DNA from: Bedellia somnulentella
Lineage: Eukaryota; Arthropoda; Insecta; Lepidoptera; Bedelliidae
DNA: 64,000 nucleotides
Direction: 5' to 3'
Assembly: GCA_963576735.1 (NCBI GenBank)
Contig: OY755182.1
Location: forward strand, 1,240,001 to 1,304,000
Shown here piece after piece: positions 54,459 to 63,773 of the stretch. The number at the start of each line of letters is the position of its first letter. Position 1 is the first letter of the stretch. The notes under the pieces are model-generated. The model saw nothing but the letters and a program-made list of their open reading frames with translations, made no database searches and was not told the DNA's origin. A program made the position numbers and the translations under genes.

Positions 54459-54931
54459 ACTATATGTATGTATGGTATCTCGACACTACAAATATAAAAC
54501 AACTCCCTACCCAGCTACCCTAATAAAGGATTTCCCGCATTTTATTCTCTGAATATTGTAATAATGTTAAGTTCCCGTGGGGTGATAATTAGGTCTAACT
54601 GGAAGTAGAGCAATGACCGAAATAGTAATATTTGGAACATTGTACTCCTCAAATTGTTTGATAGCTTGACAGTGTTTTTTTATAATAGGCGTAGGAGTTA
54701 GGCTACATTAAGTAGGTTTAAAATATAACCAGCCTATTTCTTTTTGTGGAATCGTATATGGCTATAAACGCTTGGAATTATTAAGGGGTTGTTGGGCGGT
54801 TTTGGTAGTTACCTTTTTTTATCAATATAACCCAAAAAACAAGTTTCCTTAAAAAAACTTTTACCATTAAATCAATGTTGAAAACAACTGCTAATTCCTA
54901 ACTCGGTCACCTACTGACGGATACATTCTGC

Positions 54932-54988
54932 CATATTGCCTCCTTCCGCCCACGCCCGCCCCGCACCCTTGCCCCGCCCGCCCAGTAT
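54932..54988 (-). promoter_or_regulatory. GC-box-rich stretch, possible promoter
   Basis: On the minus strand GGGCGGGCGGGGCAAGG, GGGCGGGCGTGGGCGG, then GGAGGCAATATGGCAG. Several GC/KLF-type boxes in otherwise AT-rich DNA, about 5.8 kb upstream of the futsch exon at 49168 and on the same strand. The ATG here opens only a 7-codon ORF. Promoter role is inference. Confidence 0.35.
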
Positions 54989-55464
54989 CGCGACAAATTT
55001 GAACATCCAATTACGTCGCAACAAGTTTGTCTTATTAAAAAGTTTGCATACGGGAATTCTTGGTGAAGATTTATGAGAATTTATTAATGAGTTATGAATA
55101 ATACATACGCAATACATTGGAATGATCTCAGAGGACTAATAAAAAGTGTTAAAAAGGTAAGAATAACTTAGCGCCCAAAGCGTGAAGAATAAAAGGGCAT
55201 ATATGTATAAAATTATAACATACGCCGATAACATATAATAAAGGAAGTTTTTTTTAGCTATAAACATATCCTTTACAGTTACAGGTAATAATATTCTCAT
55301 AGATACACTAATTATTCCGTTGCAGTGATAACTAACGGAGTACCAACTAACATAGACAAAGATATAGTAAGCAATGCTAGACTAACCAAGTAATGTATTA
55401 TTGTCTGCTATATAAGTTAATATACTTAGAAAAAGAGGTTTGATAAATTTACAAAAGCATTTTA

Positions 55465-55705
55465 CATACATACATATACTCACGGCTATAAATCCCTAGA
55501 AGAGGTAGCCAGAGCTAAAGAATTAGAAATTCCTCAGCCACTTTTGGAAGTTGAGTGGGGAAAAGATGGTAAAATAAAGGTTGTTGGTGATGGGTCTCCA
55601 ACCGTATCGCCCAAAAATCCCTTAAAAGCCCTAATACCGTTAGTCGCCTCTTACGTACACCCACCGGAAGAAATGGGGTAGTGCTATTCTAAGCCGACAC
55701 TACAC
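55465..55705 (-). mobile_element. SINE-A with 9-bp target duplication
   Basis: AGCATTTTA at 55456-55464 and 55706-55714; canonical. Confidence 0.95.
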
Positions 55706-56109
55706 AGCATTTTATCTTTGTAAAATTCTACTAAAACTTATAACTAACTCATTCGAACGACTTCGCTTTCACTATCTATAATGACACAGACCATTATGTG
55801 TTCAGATTTACACGCGAATTGTCACAAAAGGTTTGCATGAACCATTTACGAACAGAATTTAAAATGCGTAAATTAAATTTAGATTTGTTTGTGCACAGAA
55901 AGATACAATAAGGATACATTGGATTAATATGACACTTTAGGTCGTGAAGTGTTACCAAAAAACACACTATCCCCTATCTCCAGTCCGTGGTTTTTCTCCA
56001 TTTCGTGGTTATTTTTGTTGGTGGTGGGTTGTTACAAACAGTCTAGCCAGATAATCTACTCCTATATTATTTTTTAACTATTTTTACGTATTGCCTGTCT
56101 TTAGTCCAA

Positions 56110-56409
56110 ATCTGGGTAACCAGAGCTTGAGAAACAACTCCTTTGGCATATTTGAAAATTGACATACATACATATACTCACGGCTATAAATCCCTAAAAT
56201 GGGTAGCCAGAGCTAAGGAATCAGAAATTCCTCAGTCACTTTTGGAAGTTGCGTGGGGAAAATCTGGTAAAATAAAGGTTTTTGGTGATGGGTCTCCAAC
56301 CGCATCGCCCAACAATCCCTTAAAGGCCCCAATACCGTTAGTCGCCTCTTGCGTACACCCACCGGAAGAAATGGAGTAGTGCTATTCTATGCCGACACTA
56401 TACAGCTTG
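56110..56409 (-). mobile_element. SINE-A inserted in an old SINE-A fragment
   Basis: Young copy about 56162-56406 (CATACATACATATACTCACG to CCGACACTATACAGC). Left of it 56110-56160 is an old piece (GGGTAACCAGAGCTTGAG, CTCCTTTGGCATATTTG). GAAAATTGA at about 56153-56161 and just after 56409 may be the target duplication. Confidence 0.88.
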
Positions 56410-56623
56410 AGTCGAAAATTGAGTCGTTAATAATTGATAAATGAGTCTCATAATCAGCCGTGAAATGAATTATGATAAACATGCTCTTATATTTTACATA
56501 GTATCGCTAAATACTTGATCTACATGAGGAGACACGTGACCTTACGTAACTTTGACTACGATCGTACTCGTGATTAATCTACTCCGCTAGATAGAAACAC
56601 AGCTTACACTATGGTAATTATTC

Positions 56624-56871
56624 ACATACATACATACATATACTCACGGCTGTAAATCCCTAGAAGGGTTAGCCAGAGCTAAGAAATTAGAAATTCCTCA
56701 GCCATTTTGGAAATGTGAGTGGGGAAAATATGGTAAAAGTAAAGGTTGTTGGTGATGGGTCTCCAACCGCATCGCCCAAAAATCCCTTAAAGGCCCCAAT
56801 ACCGTTAGTCGCCTCTTACGTACACCCACCGGAAGAAATGGGGTAGTGCTATTCTAAGCCAACCCTACACA
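56624..56871 (-). mobile_element. SINE-A with 9-bp target duplication
   Basis: ATTATTCAC directly precedes the element and recurs after about 56876. Canonical body. Confidence 0.93.
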
Positions 56872-56890
56872 GCAAATTATTATTCACGTT

Positions 56891-57045
56891 TATATATATA
56901 CTCACGCCATTAGTTCCCATTGGGGTAGGTATTAGGGTAGGTCGATCGAGAATTTATACGATCCTGAAACACCTTTCAAACTTTATCAACATATATGAAT
57001 CTTTTCATACAATGCTCTTTCATTCCTCAGACTACGCAACGATAA
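56891..57045 (-). mobile_element. RTE-type LINE 3' region
   Basis: TACTCACGCCATTAGTTCCC, GGTCGATCGAGAATTTATACG, ATGAATCTTTTCATAC, ATGCTCTTTCATTCC. A GGGTAGGT unit is duplicated. Confidence 0.8.
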
Positions 57046-57332
57046 TATATCAGATAAATATGAGCAATATTAACATTTAGTAGCATTAAAACGGAAAATA
57101 CTTGATGAATAATCGATCCATTAATCTTTCAAAACCACTCGCGTTCATTTCGTACAACTGCGGGTGTTCCAAATATTATTTCGAATGTCAGAAAAAGCTT
57201 TGACATTAAACTTTATATTGATCTATGAGTATTCATTTTTAAACTGACCTTGATATTTCGTAGCCTCATGTATTGAAAAGGCATTTGGATTGCGCAGTAT
57301 TAAAAAAGAGTATTATGTTTTTATTGATGAAC

Positions 57333-57579
57333 TGCTGTGTTGTGTCGGCTTAGAGTAGCACTACCCCATTTCTTCCGGTGGGTGTACGTAAGAGGCGACT
57401 AACGGTATTAGGGCTTTTAAGGGATTTTCAGGCGATGCGGTTGGAGATCCATCACCAACAACCTTTATTTTACCATCTTTTCCCCACACAACTTTCCAAA
57501 AGTGGCTGAGGAATTTATAGCCGTAGCTCTGGCTACCCCTTCTAGGGATATATAGCCGTGAGTATATGTATGTATGTAT
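57333..57579 (+). mobile_element. SINE-A
   Basis: GCTGTGTTGTGTCGGCTTAG to GCCGTGAGTATATGTATG. GCCGTAGCTCTGGC indicates a small rearrangement near the 3' end. Confidence 0.94.
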
Positions 57580-57589
57580 GATGAAAGTA

Positions 57590-57676
57590 CATTAAACTTA
57601 TGAGGATTTCTGGAATCGTATAGAGCGATAAGCGATAGTCTCTGTCTATCTCAATGTAACAAATGATGTGAGTATT
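57590..57676 (+). mobile_element. Diverged RTE tail
   Basis: GGAATCGTATAGAGCGATAAG, CGATAGTCTCTGTCTATC, and GATGTGAGTATTG. Confidence 0.55.
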
Positions 57677-57760
57677 GTTGAGCAGAAAAAATGCAAGGAT
57701 CAAGTTAGCCCCAAAGTACACTTTAATGAATGTGGTATGGGTAACCGAAATATATAAATT

Positions 57761-58052
57761 TACACGGCCATAAATCCCAAAAAGGGGTAGCCAGAGCTTT
57801 AGAGCTAGAAACTCCTCAGCCACAGTTGGAAGTTGATAGAGGACAAGATGGTAGAAATATAGTATCGTTGGTGATGGGTCACCAACCGCATACATACATA
57901 CATACATATTCTCACGCCGTTAGTTCCCATAGGGGTAGGCAGAGACTATCGATCGCCAATTTGTACGATCCTGGCAAACCTCTCTAGCTTCATTCACATC
58001 CATCAATCGTCACCAACCGCATCGCCCAAAAATCACTTAAAAAGCCCCATAT
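57761..58052 (-). mobile_element. SINE-A subfamily B split by an RTE fragment
   Basis: 57761-57891: CACGGCCATAAATCCC, GAGCTTTAGAGCTAG, GGACAAGATGGTAG; 58010-58052: TCACCAACCGCATCGCCC, AAAAAGCCCC. 5' truncated. Confidence 0.92.
57892..58009 (-). mobile_element. RTE-type LINE end nested in SINE-A
   Basis: TCACCAACCGCAT at 57879-57891 and 58010-58022, a 13-bp target duplication of SINE-A sequence. Tail TTCTCACGCCGTTAGTTCCC, coding part in reverse up to CACATCCATCAATCG. Confidence 0.94.
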
Positions 58053-58122
58053 AAGCTCTTTGGGATAAAAACTCAACGATACGTTTAACACTATATCATA
58101 CTCATACAATTAACAGCAATTT

Positions 58123-58378
58123 TGCTGTGTAGTGTCGGCTTAGAATAGCACTACCTTATTTCTTCCGGTGGGTGTACGTAAGAGGCGACTAACGGTATTG
58201 GGGCTTTTTATTGGATTTTAGGGCGATGCAGTTGGAGACCCATCTCCAAAAACCTTTATTTTTACCATCTTTTCCCCACTCAACTTCCAAAAGTGGCTGA
58301 GGAATTTCTCATTCCAAACTCTGGCTACCCCGTTAAGTGATTTATAGCCGTGAGTATATGAATGAATGGATGAATGAT
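58123..58378 (+). mobile_element. SINE-A
   Basis: GCTGTGTAGTGTCGGCTTAG to GCCGTGAGTATATGAATG; tail drifted to GAATGGATGAATG. Confidence 0.94.
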
Positions 58379-58689
58379 TAGGAAACAATCGGCAGCAGCC
58401 GTCGTCATAAGTAAGTATTTTATCTTGAATCATAATACTCGGTAACCTTTACCCTTTGCCTCTCGTTTGAATAAGCTTTTGAAACACTAGAAATTGCAAT
58501 TAGAATTAAGCTCCGAAATTTTGGTATTGGCGACGACGAAGTACTTCAAGTTGAAAGGCAAGTTCATGAAATTTGAAGCCTTTATGTAACAAGAGCACTG
58601 ACTAAAATGGTGACGCAAAGGCTAAGTGTGTGAAAATTTTGAAGGTTCTATTTCAGGTGTTCGTATCATTAGTGAAGGGTACAACCAAA

Positions 58690-58882
58690 CATACATCACG
58701 GCTATAAATCCCTTAAAGAGCAAAATAAGAAAATGCTTTGGGCAAAAGATTGTAAAATAAACAAGTGATGGGTTTCCAAGCGCCAAAAAACGCTAACGCC
58801 AACTCCAAAAAACAGGATCAATACCCTTACTTCCTCAGGGAAAAAAATGAGGTGGTGCTGTTCTAAGCTGACACTACACAGC
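58690..58882 (-). mobile_element. SINE-A, diverged
   Basis: CATCACGGCTATAAATCCC, GTGATGGGTTTCCAAGCG, and TTCTAAGCTGACACTACAC. Confidence 0.82.
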
Positions 58883-59354
58883 AGCCCAAGACCACTTCAG
58901 CTTTATATTAGTAGATACATGTGTGCAACGTTAGTCATTACAGCCGAGTTTGATTCTAAATCCGAGCCGAAAGCACAAACAGAAAGACAGAATAAAATAA
59001 AGATGATATGTTGGATATATCTACTAACATGTGAGCCTCGAAAATCTTTATAGATGTGCTAGTTTAAAGTAAGTATGTGTGATACAAAGGTCAGTTGTTT
59101 ATATCGATGTAGGGCGCAGTGTAAACGTTATACACTATTCTTACAACACTGAAATCGAGCGGTTCTGGATCATTGCTTTTCATCCGACCAACTTCATCTC
59201 GCTTCGAGTGTTTGAACACTACAGAGTATTCTGTGAAATCACTGAAAGGTTTAAGTCGATTGGTATAGCATGATGGAAGCGTGAATTGGCACATTTATTT
59301 CTTTTACACACTTATACACACATGAGAGCTGTGAGGCGTGTAGAGTAAATAGTT

Positions 59355-59444
59355 TACATACATACATATGCTCACGGCTATATTTCCCTAGAAGGGGTAG
59401 CCAGAGCTATGGAATTATAAATTCCTCAGCCACTTTTGGAAGTT
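59355..59444 (-). mobile_element. SINE-A, 5'-truncated
   Basis: CATACATACATATGCTCACG to CAGCCACTTTTGGAAGTTC, 3' third only. Confidence 0.9.
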
Positions 59445-59809
59445 CATATAATTTCTTACATTTCAATAATTTTGTAAAATAAATAATATTTCTAGCTTCG
59501 TAAGATTAAATATACCTAGTTAAATGATAGAGTTAATTCTAAAAAAAATAAGATATAATAGCATATTACTAGGAATTTAATGCAAATTGCGATTGAAATA
59601 AATTAAGCTGAGCTAGGTAAATTTCAGTCTTCTTACTATCTGTGCAGTCGGTCTTAAGAATAAAGCCGCGCTCAAAATAAAAAAACTTTGACTTTTTTCT
59701 ATTCACTTCAATGGAAAAATTGTTTATCGGTGATTATTCCTCAATGGTTGGTTCGATCACGACATACGACCCCTTACAAAACTTAGCAATGTCTATTTGT
59801 TCACTATGT

Positions 59810-60145
59810 AAACATAAACATAATAACATAAACGTTCACGCCGTTTATCCCCGAAGGGGTTGGCAGAGGTACCAATACTTCTGAACTCACATGGCAGCGC
59901 CATCTAGTGTCCAGGGAAGGTACCCACGTTTTGCTTAGACAGTGTACTCACGTGATAGGGGGCAGGCCTATCGCCGTTTTGTACGAATACACTGTCACAT
60001 GACTAAGTACAACTCAGCCAAGTGGGTTTCCTCACGATGTTTTCCCTCACCGTTAACAACCATGATAAATTAACCACACACATGACTTTAGAAAAGACAA
60101 ATTGGTGTAGGCCCGACCCAGGATTGGAACTCACGCCCTTCTGTT
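59810..60145 (-). mobile_element. SINE-T, near full length
   Basis: TTCACGCCGTTTATCCCCG, CACGTGATAGGGGGCAGGCC, and the B-box side GACCCAGGATTGGAACTC; the A-box end is lost. Confidence 0.9.
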
Positions 60146-60392
60146 TTCGGACTAAAATTAAACTACACTATGTAAAATTTTGTTGAAATCAGGTTGAGCC
60201 GTTTCAGAGGAGTTCGATCACAAAAAAGTGGCCTACCCGCGTATAAGAGATAGCATAGATGTTAAAGCTAGGCATAAAAAGTTTGTTATTGTATAAATTC
60301 AAATAATTTTTATATTTATTGACCTTCAACGACATACATTACATATATAGATATTTTTTCTGATGTGTATACATGTTTTATGATATGTCTTT

Positions 60393-60480
60393 AGCAAGAG
60401 AGGTTTGCCAGGATCGTACAAAGTGGCGATCGATAGTCTCTGCCTACCCCAATGGGAATTAACGGCGTGAGTATATGTAT
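60393..60480 (+). mobile_element. RTE-type LINE end, target of the LTR element
   Basis: GAGAGGTTTGCCAGGATCG, CTCTGCCTACCCCAATGGG, AACGGCGTGAGTATATG. The LTR begins directly in its TATG tail at 60481. Confidence 0.9.
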
Positions 60481-60966
60481 TGTTACGTACCGGGTTCTTA
60501 ATTTGATAAATACCAGTCACACTTTCGTGCAATAAGGTGTAATTATATTTATTGACCAATAACGCACTTTACACAACACAACAAACACTATCGATAATTA
60601 ACTATCGATACTCGCACTAATTAACAACACTAATTTACTCCGTTATAGTAACACTGTCCACACCGTTAAGCTTATTTCCGTAATCCGTATATCACTGCAC
60701 TGTCGTATTTAATTTCTTCGCTCTAGTATTTCGCTTGTTCTCGCTTTAGTTCTTCGCACTCGAATCACTCCGTAGCACGCGTCGCTCTTTATATATGCCA
60801 AATCTCAAATACGCGAATATTACAGAAAGTTCTAGTACCACATTCTCGAAAAGTCGATATTCGAGAAACATCTAGTAATTCCTTTACTTATTAGAATACT
60901 AGTAACGCCATCTGTTATCTAGTAGTGGCAAATCCTATCTCCTACTTGCGAACAGATGTCGTAACA
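60481..60966 (-). repeat. 3' LTR (486 bp)
   Basis: Begins TGTTACGACATC and ends GGTACGTAACA on the minus strand. Contains a TATA box TATATAAAG (60787-60795) and a polyadenylation signal AATAAA (60548-60553). It is identical to the visible 227 bp of the other LTR. Confidence 0.95.
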
Positions 60967-60979
60967 TTACCCCCTCCTT
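60967..60979 (-). promoter_or_regulatory. Polypurine tract
   Basis: AAGGAGGGGGTAA on the minus strand, directly before the 3' LTR: the plus-strand priming site for reverse transcription. Confidence 0.85.
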
Positions 60980-60982
60980 ACA

Positions 60983-62450
60983 TTAATACTCGTCCCGAGT
61001 ATTATTGCTTCCATGGTACTTCGCAAGTCGATCGATGTGAACTATTTTCCAAGCCCCTCTAGGTTGGCGTTGAATTCTGTACGTTACATCGTTTATTCTA
61101 GTGACCACCTTGTACGGTCCTTCCCACCTATTTTGTAACTTAGGGGACTTCCCTTTCTGGCGAGTTGGATTGTGTAACCAGACGAGCATACCCTCTTCGA
61201 AACGCGGCGTGTTAGCTTTACGGTCATATCTGGTTTTCATCTTTTCACTAGCATGTAAACCATTTTCACGCACTAGGGAATGTACATCTTGCATTCTTTC
61301 CCTCAAATCGCTTACATATTCAGTTACACTCTGCGGCTCATCTGGTGACCCTCCTGTCAACAAATCTACAGGCAATCGTAGCTCTCTTCCGAAATTGACG
61401 AAAGCAGGTGTTTCCTTCGTGCTTTCGTGAACAGCTGACCGGTAAGACAGTAAAAATAATGGAATGTGTTTGTCCCAGTCCTTCTGATGTTTTTCAACCA
61501 TCTTCGCCAACTGTCTCTCCAGTGTTTGGTTGAACCTCTCCACCATTCCATCTGACTGAGGATGATATGGCGTCGTCCTGGTTTTATGCATTCCAAGCAG
61601 TTTGCACACCTCTTGAAATACTTGTGACTCAAAATTTCTTCCCTGGTCAGAGTGTATCTCCAGGGGCACGCCAAATCGACAGATCACTTCCTCAACCAGT
61701 TTTGTAGCCACAGTTATTGCTTCTTGATTGGGTATGGCAAACACTTCAGGCCACTTAGTGAAGTAATCCATCACCACCATGAAATATTTATTTCCGGACT
61801 CTGATTGTGGAAACGGTCCAGCCACATCAACGGCAATCCTCTCCCAGGGAGCTCCCACATTGTACAACCGTAATCCCCCTCTACTCCGGGTCTGCGGACC
61901 TTTCACCGCGGCACACGTTGTACATTTCCGGCACCAGTCCTGTACGTCGTCCCTACAATGAAGCCAGTAAAACTTCGCACGAACCTTCTGCAACGTACGA
62001 TTTACCCCAAGATGCCCGCCCGAAACACCGTCATGTGTTTCCCGCAGTACATCTTTAACCTTGGCTCTGGGCACGACCAATTGTAGGTGCTCTTCTTTAC
62101 CGTTGGGTTTCTCCCACCTCCGGTACAGTAGACCATTGATCAGAACCAGGCTGTTCCATTGCGCCCAGTAAGCTTTCGTACTCACTCCTGTGGACGCTAC
62201 TTCACTCCAAGCCGGTTGATCGTGTTTTTCCTTCTTCCATTTCATGATGGGTCTGAGGTTCTCATCTTCTTCTTGGGCCTTCTGCATAGCTTCTGTTTCC
62301 CATCCATCCAATGGACAAATTCGAGTCACTTTCACGACCTCCTCCTTCGACTCTTGCTTCCTGCAATGTTTACAGTCTTGTGAGATGGTCATTGTCGGGG
62401 CTTTCTCCTCTCTAGCCAGCACCTGCCCCCCGGTCCTGGCTAATGCTCGT
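60983..62450 (-). CDS. Retrotransposon integrase (pol remnant)
   Basis: Integrates element DNA. The frame is open from 62551, overlapping the end of gag, but recognisable pol starts near 62400. In order: RNase H-integrase linker (CKHCRKQE, ICPLDGWE), zinc-binding HHCC domain (HDGVSGGHLGVNRTLQ ... CRKCTTC), DDE core (VDVAGPFP, HSDQGRNFESQVF, HPQSDGMVERFNQTLERQL), and a C-terminal GPY/F module (NRWEGPYKVVTRI). The catalytic Asp-Asp-Glu are present. Ends at 60983 close to the polypurine tract. Protease, RT and RNase H are missing between gag and this point. Confidence 0.93.
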
Positions 62451-63747
62451 TTCCCTGGACGTTTGCGGCAGGAGCCTCTGCCTGCCTCTTTTCTTCCTTC
62501 CTCAGCGGGCAACTTAATCTCAAATGGCCCCTTTTCCCGCAGCCATAACAAATCGGTCCAGTACTCCTTCCGACGGGTGCTTTAATGACCTTGACGTCCT
62601 CATTTGCTTCCGCAATCTCACGAAGTCGATGAGTTTGGCGCGTATCCTGGCGGCAAGCTTCAACTTCTAGAGCGTTCGCCAAGGCATCCTTGAGAGACGT
62701 GTGGTGTTGAAGTCTCACCGCTGTTCTCACTTCGATATCTCTGATGCCGTCGACGAATGCTTGCACCAGGTTCATTTCCACCGTCTTCGGATCTACACTG
62801 GGATAGGCCTTGCGGACGAGCTTCTCGATTTCAAGGGCCCACTGCTGAAGTCCCTCTCCGGAACGCTGGACCCTATCACGCAGCTGAGCGCGGAACACGT
62901 GCTCCAGGTGTCGCTCTCCATAGCGAGACTCCAACGCATCCAGCAGGTCCTTGAAACCACCACTCGGAGTCGGCAGCGCCTCTATTACTGACAGTGCTTG
63001 ACCTCGGAGCGCCACCGTCAGTGCAGTCAAACACTGTTCATCAGTCCAACCATTGGCAGCCGCAACAGTCTGGAACTGATGTCTATACGCCGACCAGGAT
63101 GTTGTTCCGTCGTAGGGAGGAACCTTCACACGAGGACCATGGACAGCTACTACATTCTCACCGGAGACAACCTTGACCGGTCGTGATTCAAGCTGCAGAA
63201 CCCTTTTCTCCATTCCGCGGAAGTCGGTCTTCATGTCATCGATATCTTTCTCAATAGTGGTTACCTGCTCCTTCATCTGCTCTACGTCTTTTTCCACAGT
63301 AACCACCCGACCACTGACTTCATTGACCGCAGTGAGAACTTGTGAGAACTTAGTTTGCTGTTCCTCGCGCAACTCACGAACTTCTTGTTTCACAACACCC
63401 TGTACCTCCGAATGTATGTTTTTTTTAACATCCTGTACCTCCGAATGTATGTTTTTTTTAACATCCTGTACCTCCGAATGTATGTTTTTCACAACATCCT
63501 GTATGCTTTGTTGTGCTTCACGCATGCTTTGAAACATTTCAACTATCATCGCCAAGTCAGTATTAGTTGCGGCCGCCGGCGCCGTTGATGTAGACGGCGC
63601 GTTAGTCACCGCGGACGTCTCCTCTGGAATGTCACTCCGAGGGTTCGTGACCGATGAACTCATTTCCGACAGCTGTTCACCCTCTGCGGCTTTCTGAGCG
63701 CGTGTCTTCACACCCTCTCTTCCGTCTTCCTTCGGCATAACTGGCAT
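62440..63747 (-). CDS. Retrotransposon Gag (435 aa)
   Basis: Forms the virus-like particle and binds element RNA. Probable start ATG at 63747 (MPVMPKEDGREGVKTR), just after the primer-binding site; longer in-frame upstream sequence belongs to the LTR. Residues about 55-190 are a coiled-coil-like region with a triple IHSEVQDVKKN repeat. The capsid-like part contains VPPYDGTTSWSAYRHQF, ALRGQALSVIEALP and YGERHLEHVF. A CCHC zinc knuckle CYGCGKRGHLRLSC lies near the C-terminus. It overlaps the pol frame by about 110 nt, compatible with frameshift expression. Confidence 0.92.
   Translation of the reverse strand: MPVMPKEDGREGVKTRAQKAAEGEQLSEMSSSVTNPRSDIPEETSAVTNAPSTSTAPAAATNTDLAMIVEMFQSMREAQQSIQDVVKNIHSEVQDVKKNIHSEVQDVKKNIHSEVQGVVKQEVRELREEQQTKFSQVLTAVNEVSGRVVTVEKDVEQMKEQVTTIEKDIDDMKTDFRGMEKRVLQLESRPVKVVSGENVVAVHGPRVKVPPYDGTTSWSAYRHQFQTVAAANGWTDEQCLTALTVALRGQALSVIEALPTPSGGFKDLLDALESRYGERHLEHVFRAQLRDRVQRSGEGLQQWALEIEKLVRKAYPSVDPKTVEMNLVQAFVDGIRDIEVRTAVRLQHHTSLKDALANALEVEACRQDTRQTHRLREIAEANEDVKVIKAPVGRSTGPICYGCGKRGHLRLSCPLRKEEKRQAEAPAANVQGNEH
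63401..63499 (-). repeat. Three 33-bp tandem repeats in gag
   Basis: TGTACCTCCGAATGTATG starts at 63401, 63434 and 63467. In frame, encoding IHSEVQDVKKN three times (heptad-like). Confidence 0.95.
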
Positions 63748-63754
63748 CTTCAAA

Positions 63755-63771
63755 TCCCACTTCTGACACCA
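63755..63771 (-). promoter_or_regulatory. Primer-binding site
   Basis: TGGTGTCAGAAGTGGGA, two bases after the 5' LTR end. Complementary to a tRNA 3' end TCCCACTTCTGACACCA, which fits a Leu-type tRNA acceptor (inference from memory). Confidence 0.8.
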
Positions 63772-63773
63772 AT

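Noticed and set aside
54911..55117. First coding exon of futsch at the GC-rich patch
   Set aside because: The ATG opens only seven codons before a stop and shows no MAP1 N-terminal residues; kept only as a possible promoter.
8978..58433. Recurrent small ORFs with GDGSPTASPKNPLKSPN or SRLLRTPTGRNG
   Set aside because: These are translations of SINE-A in either direction; such peptides contaminate gene predictions but show no coding constraint.
61101..63588. Plus-strand ORFs over the LTR element
   Set aside because: Antisense of gag and integrase; no recognisable domains.
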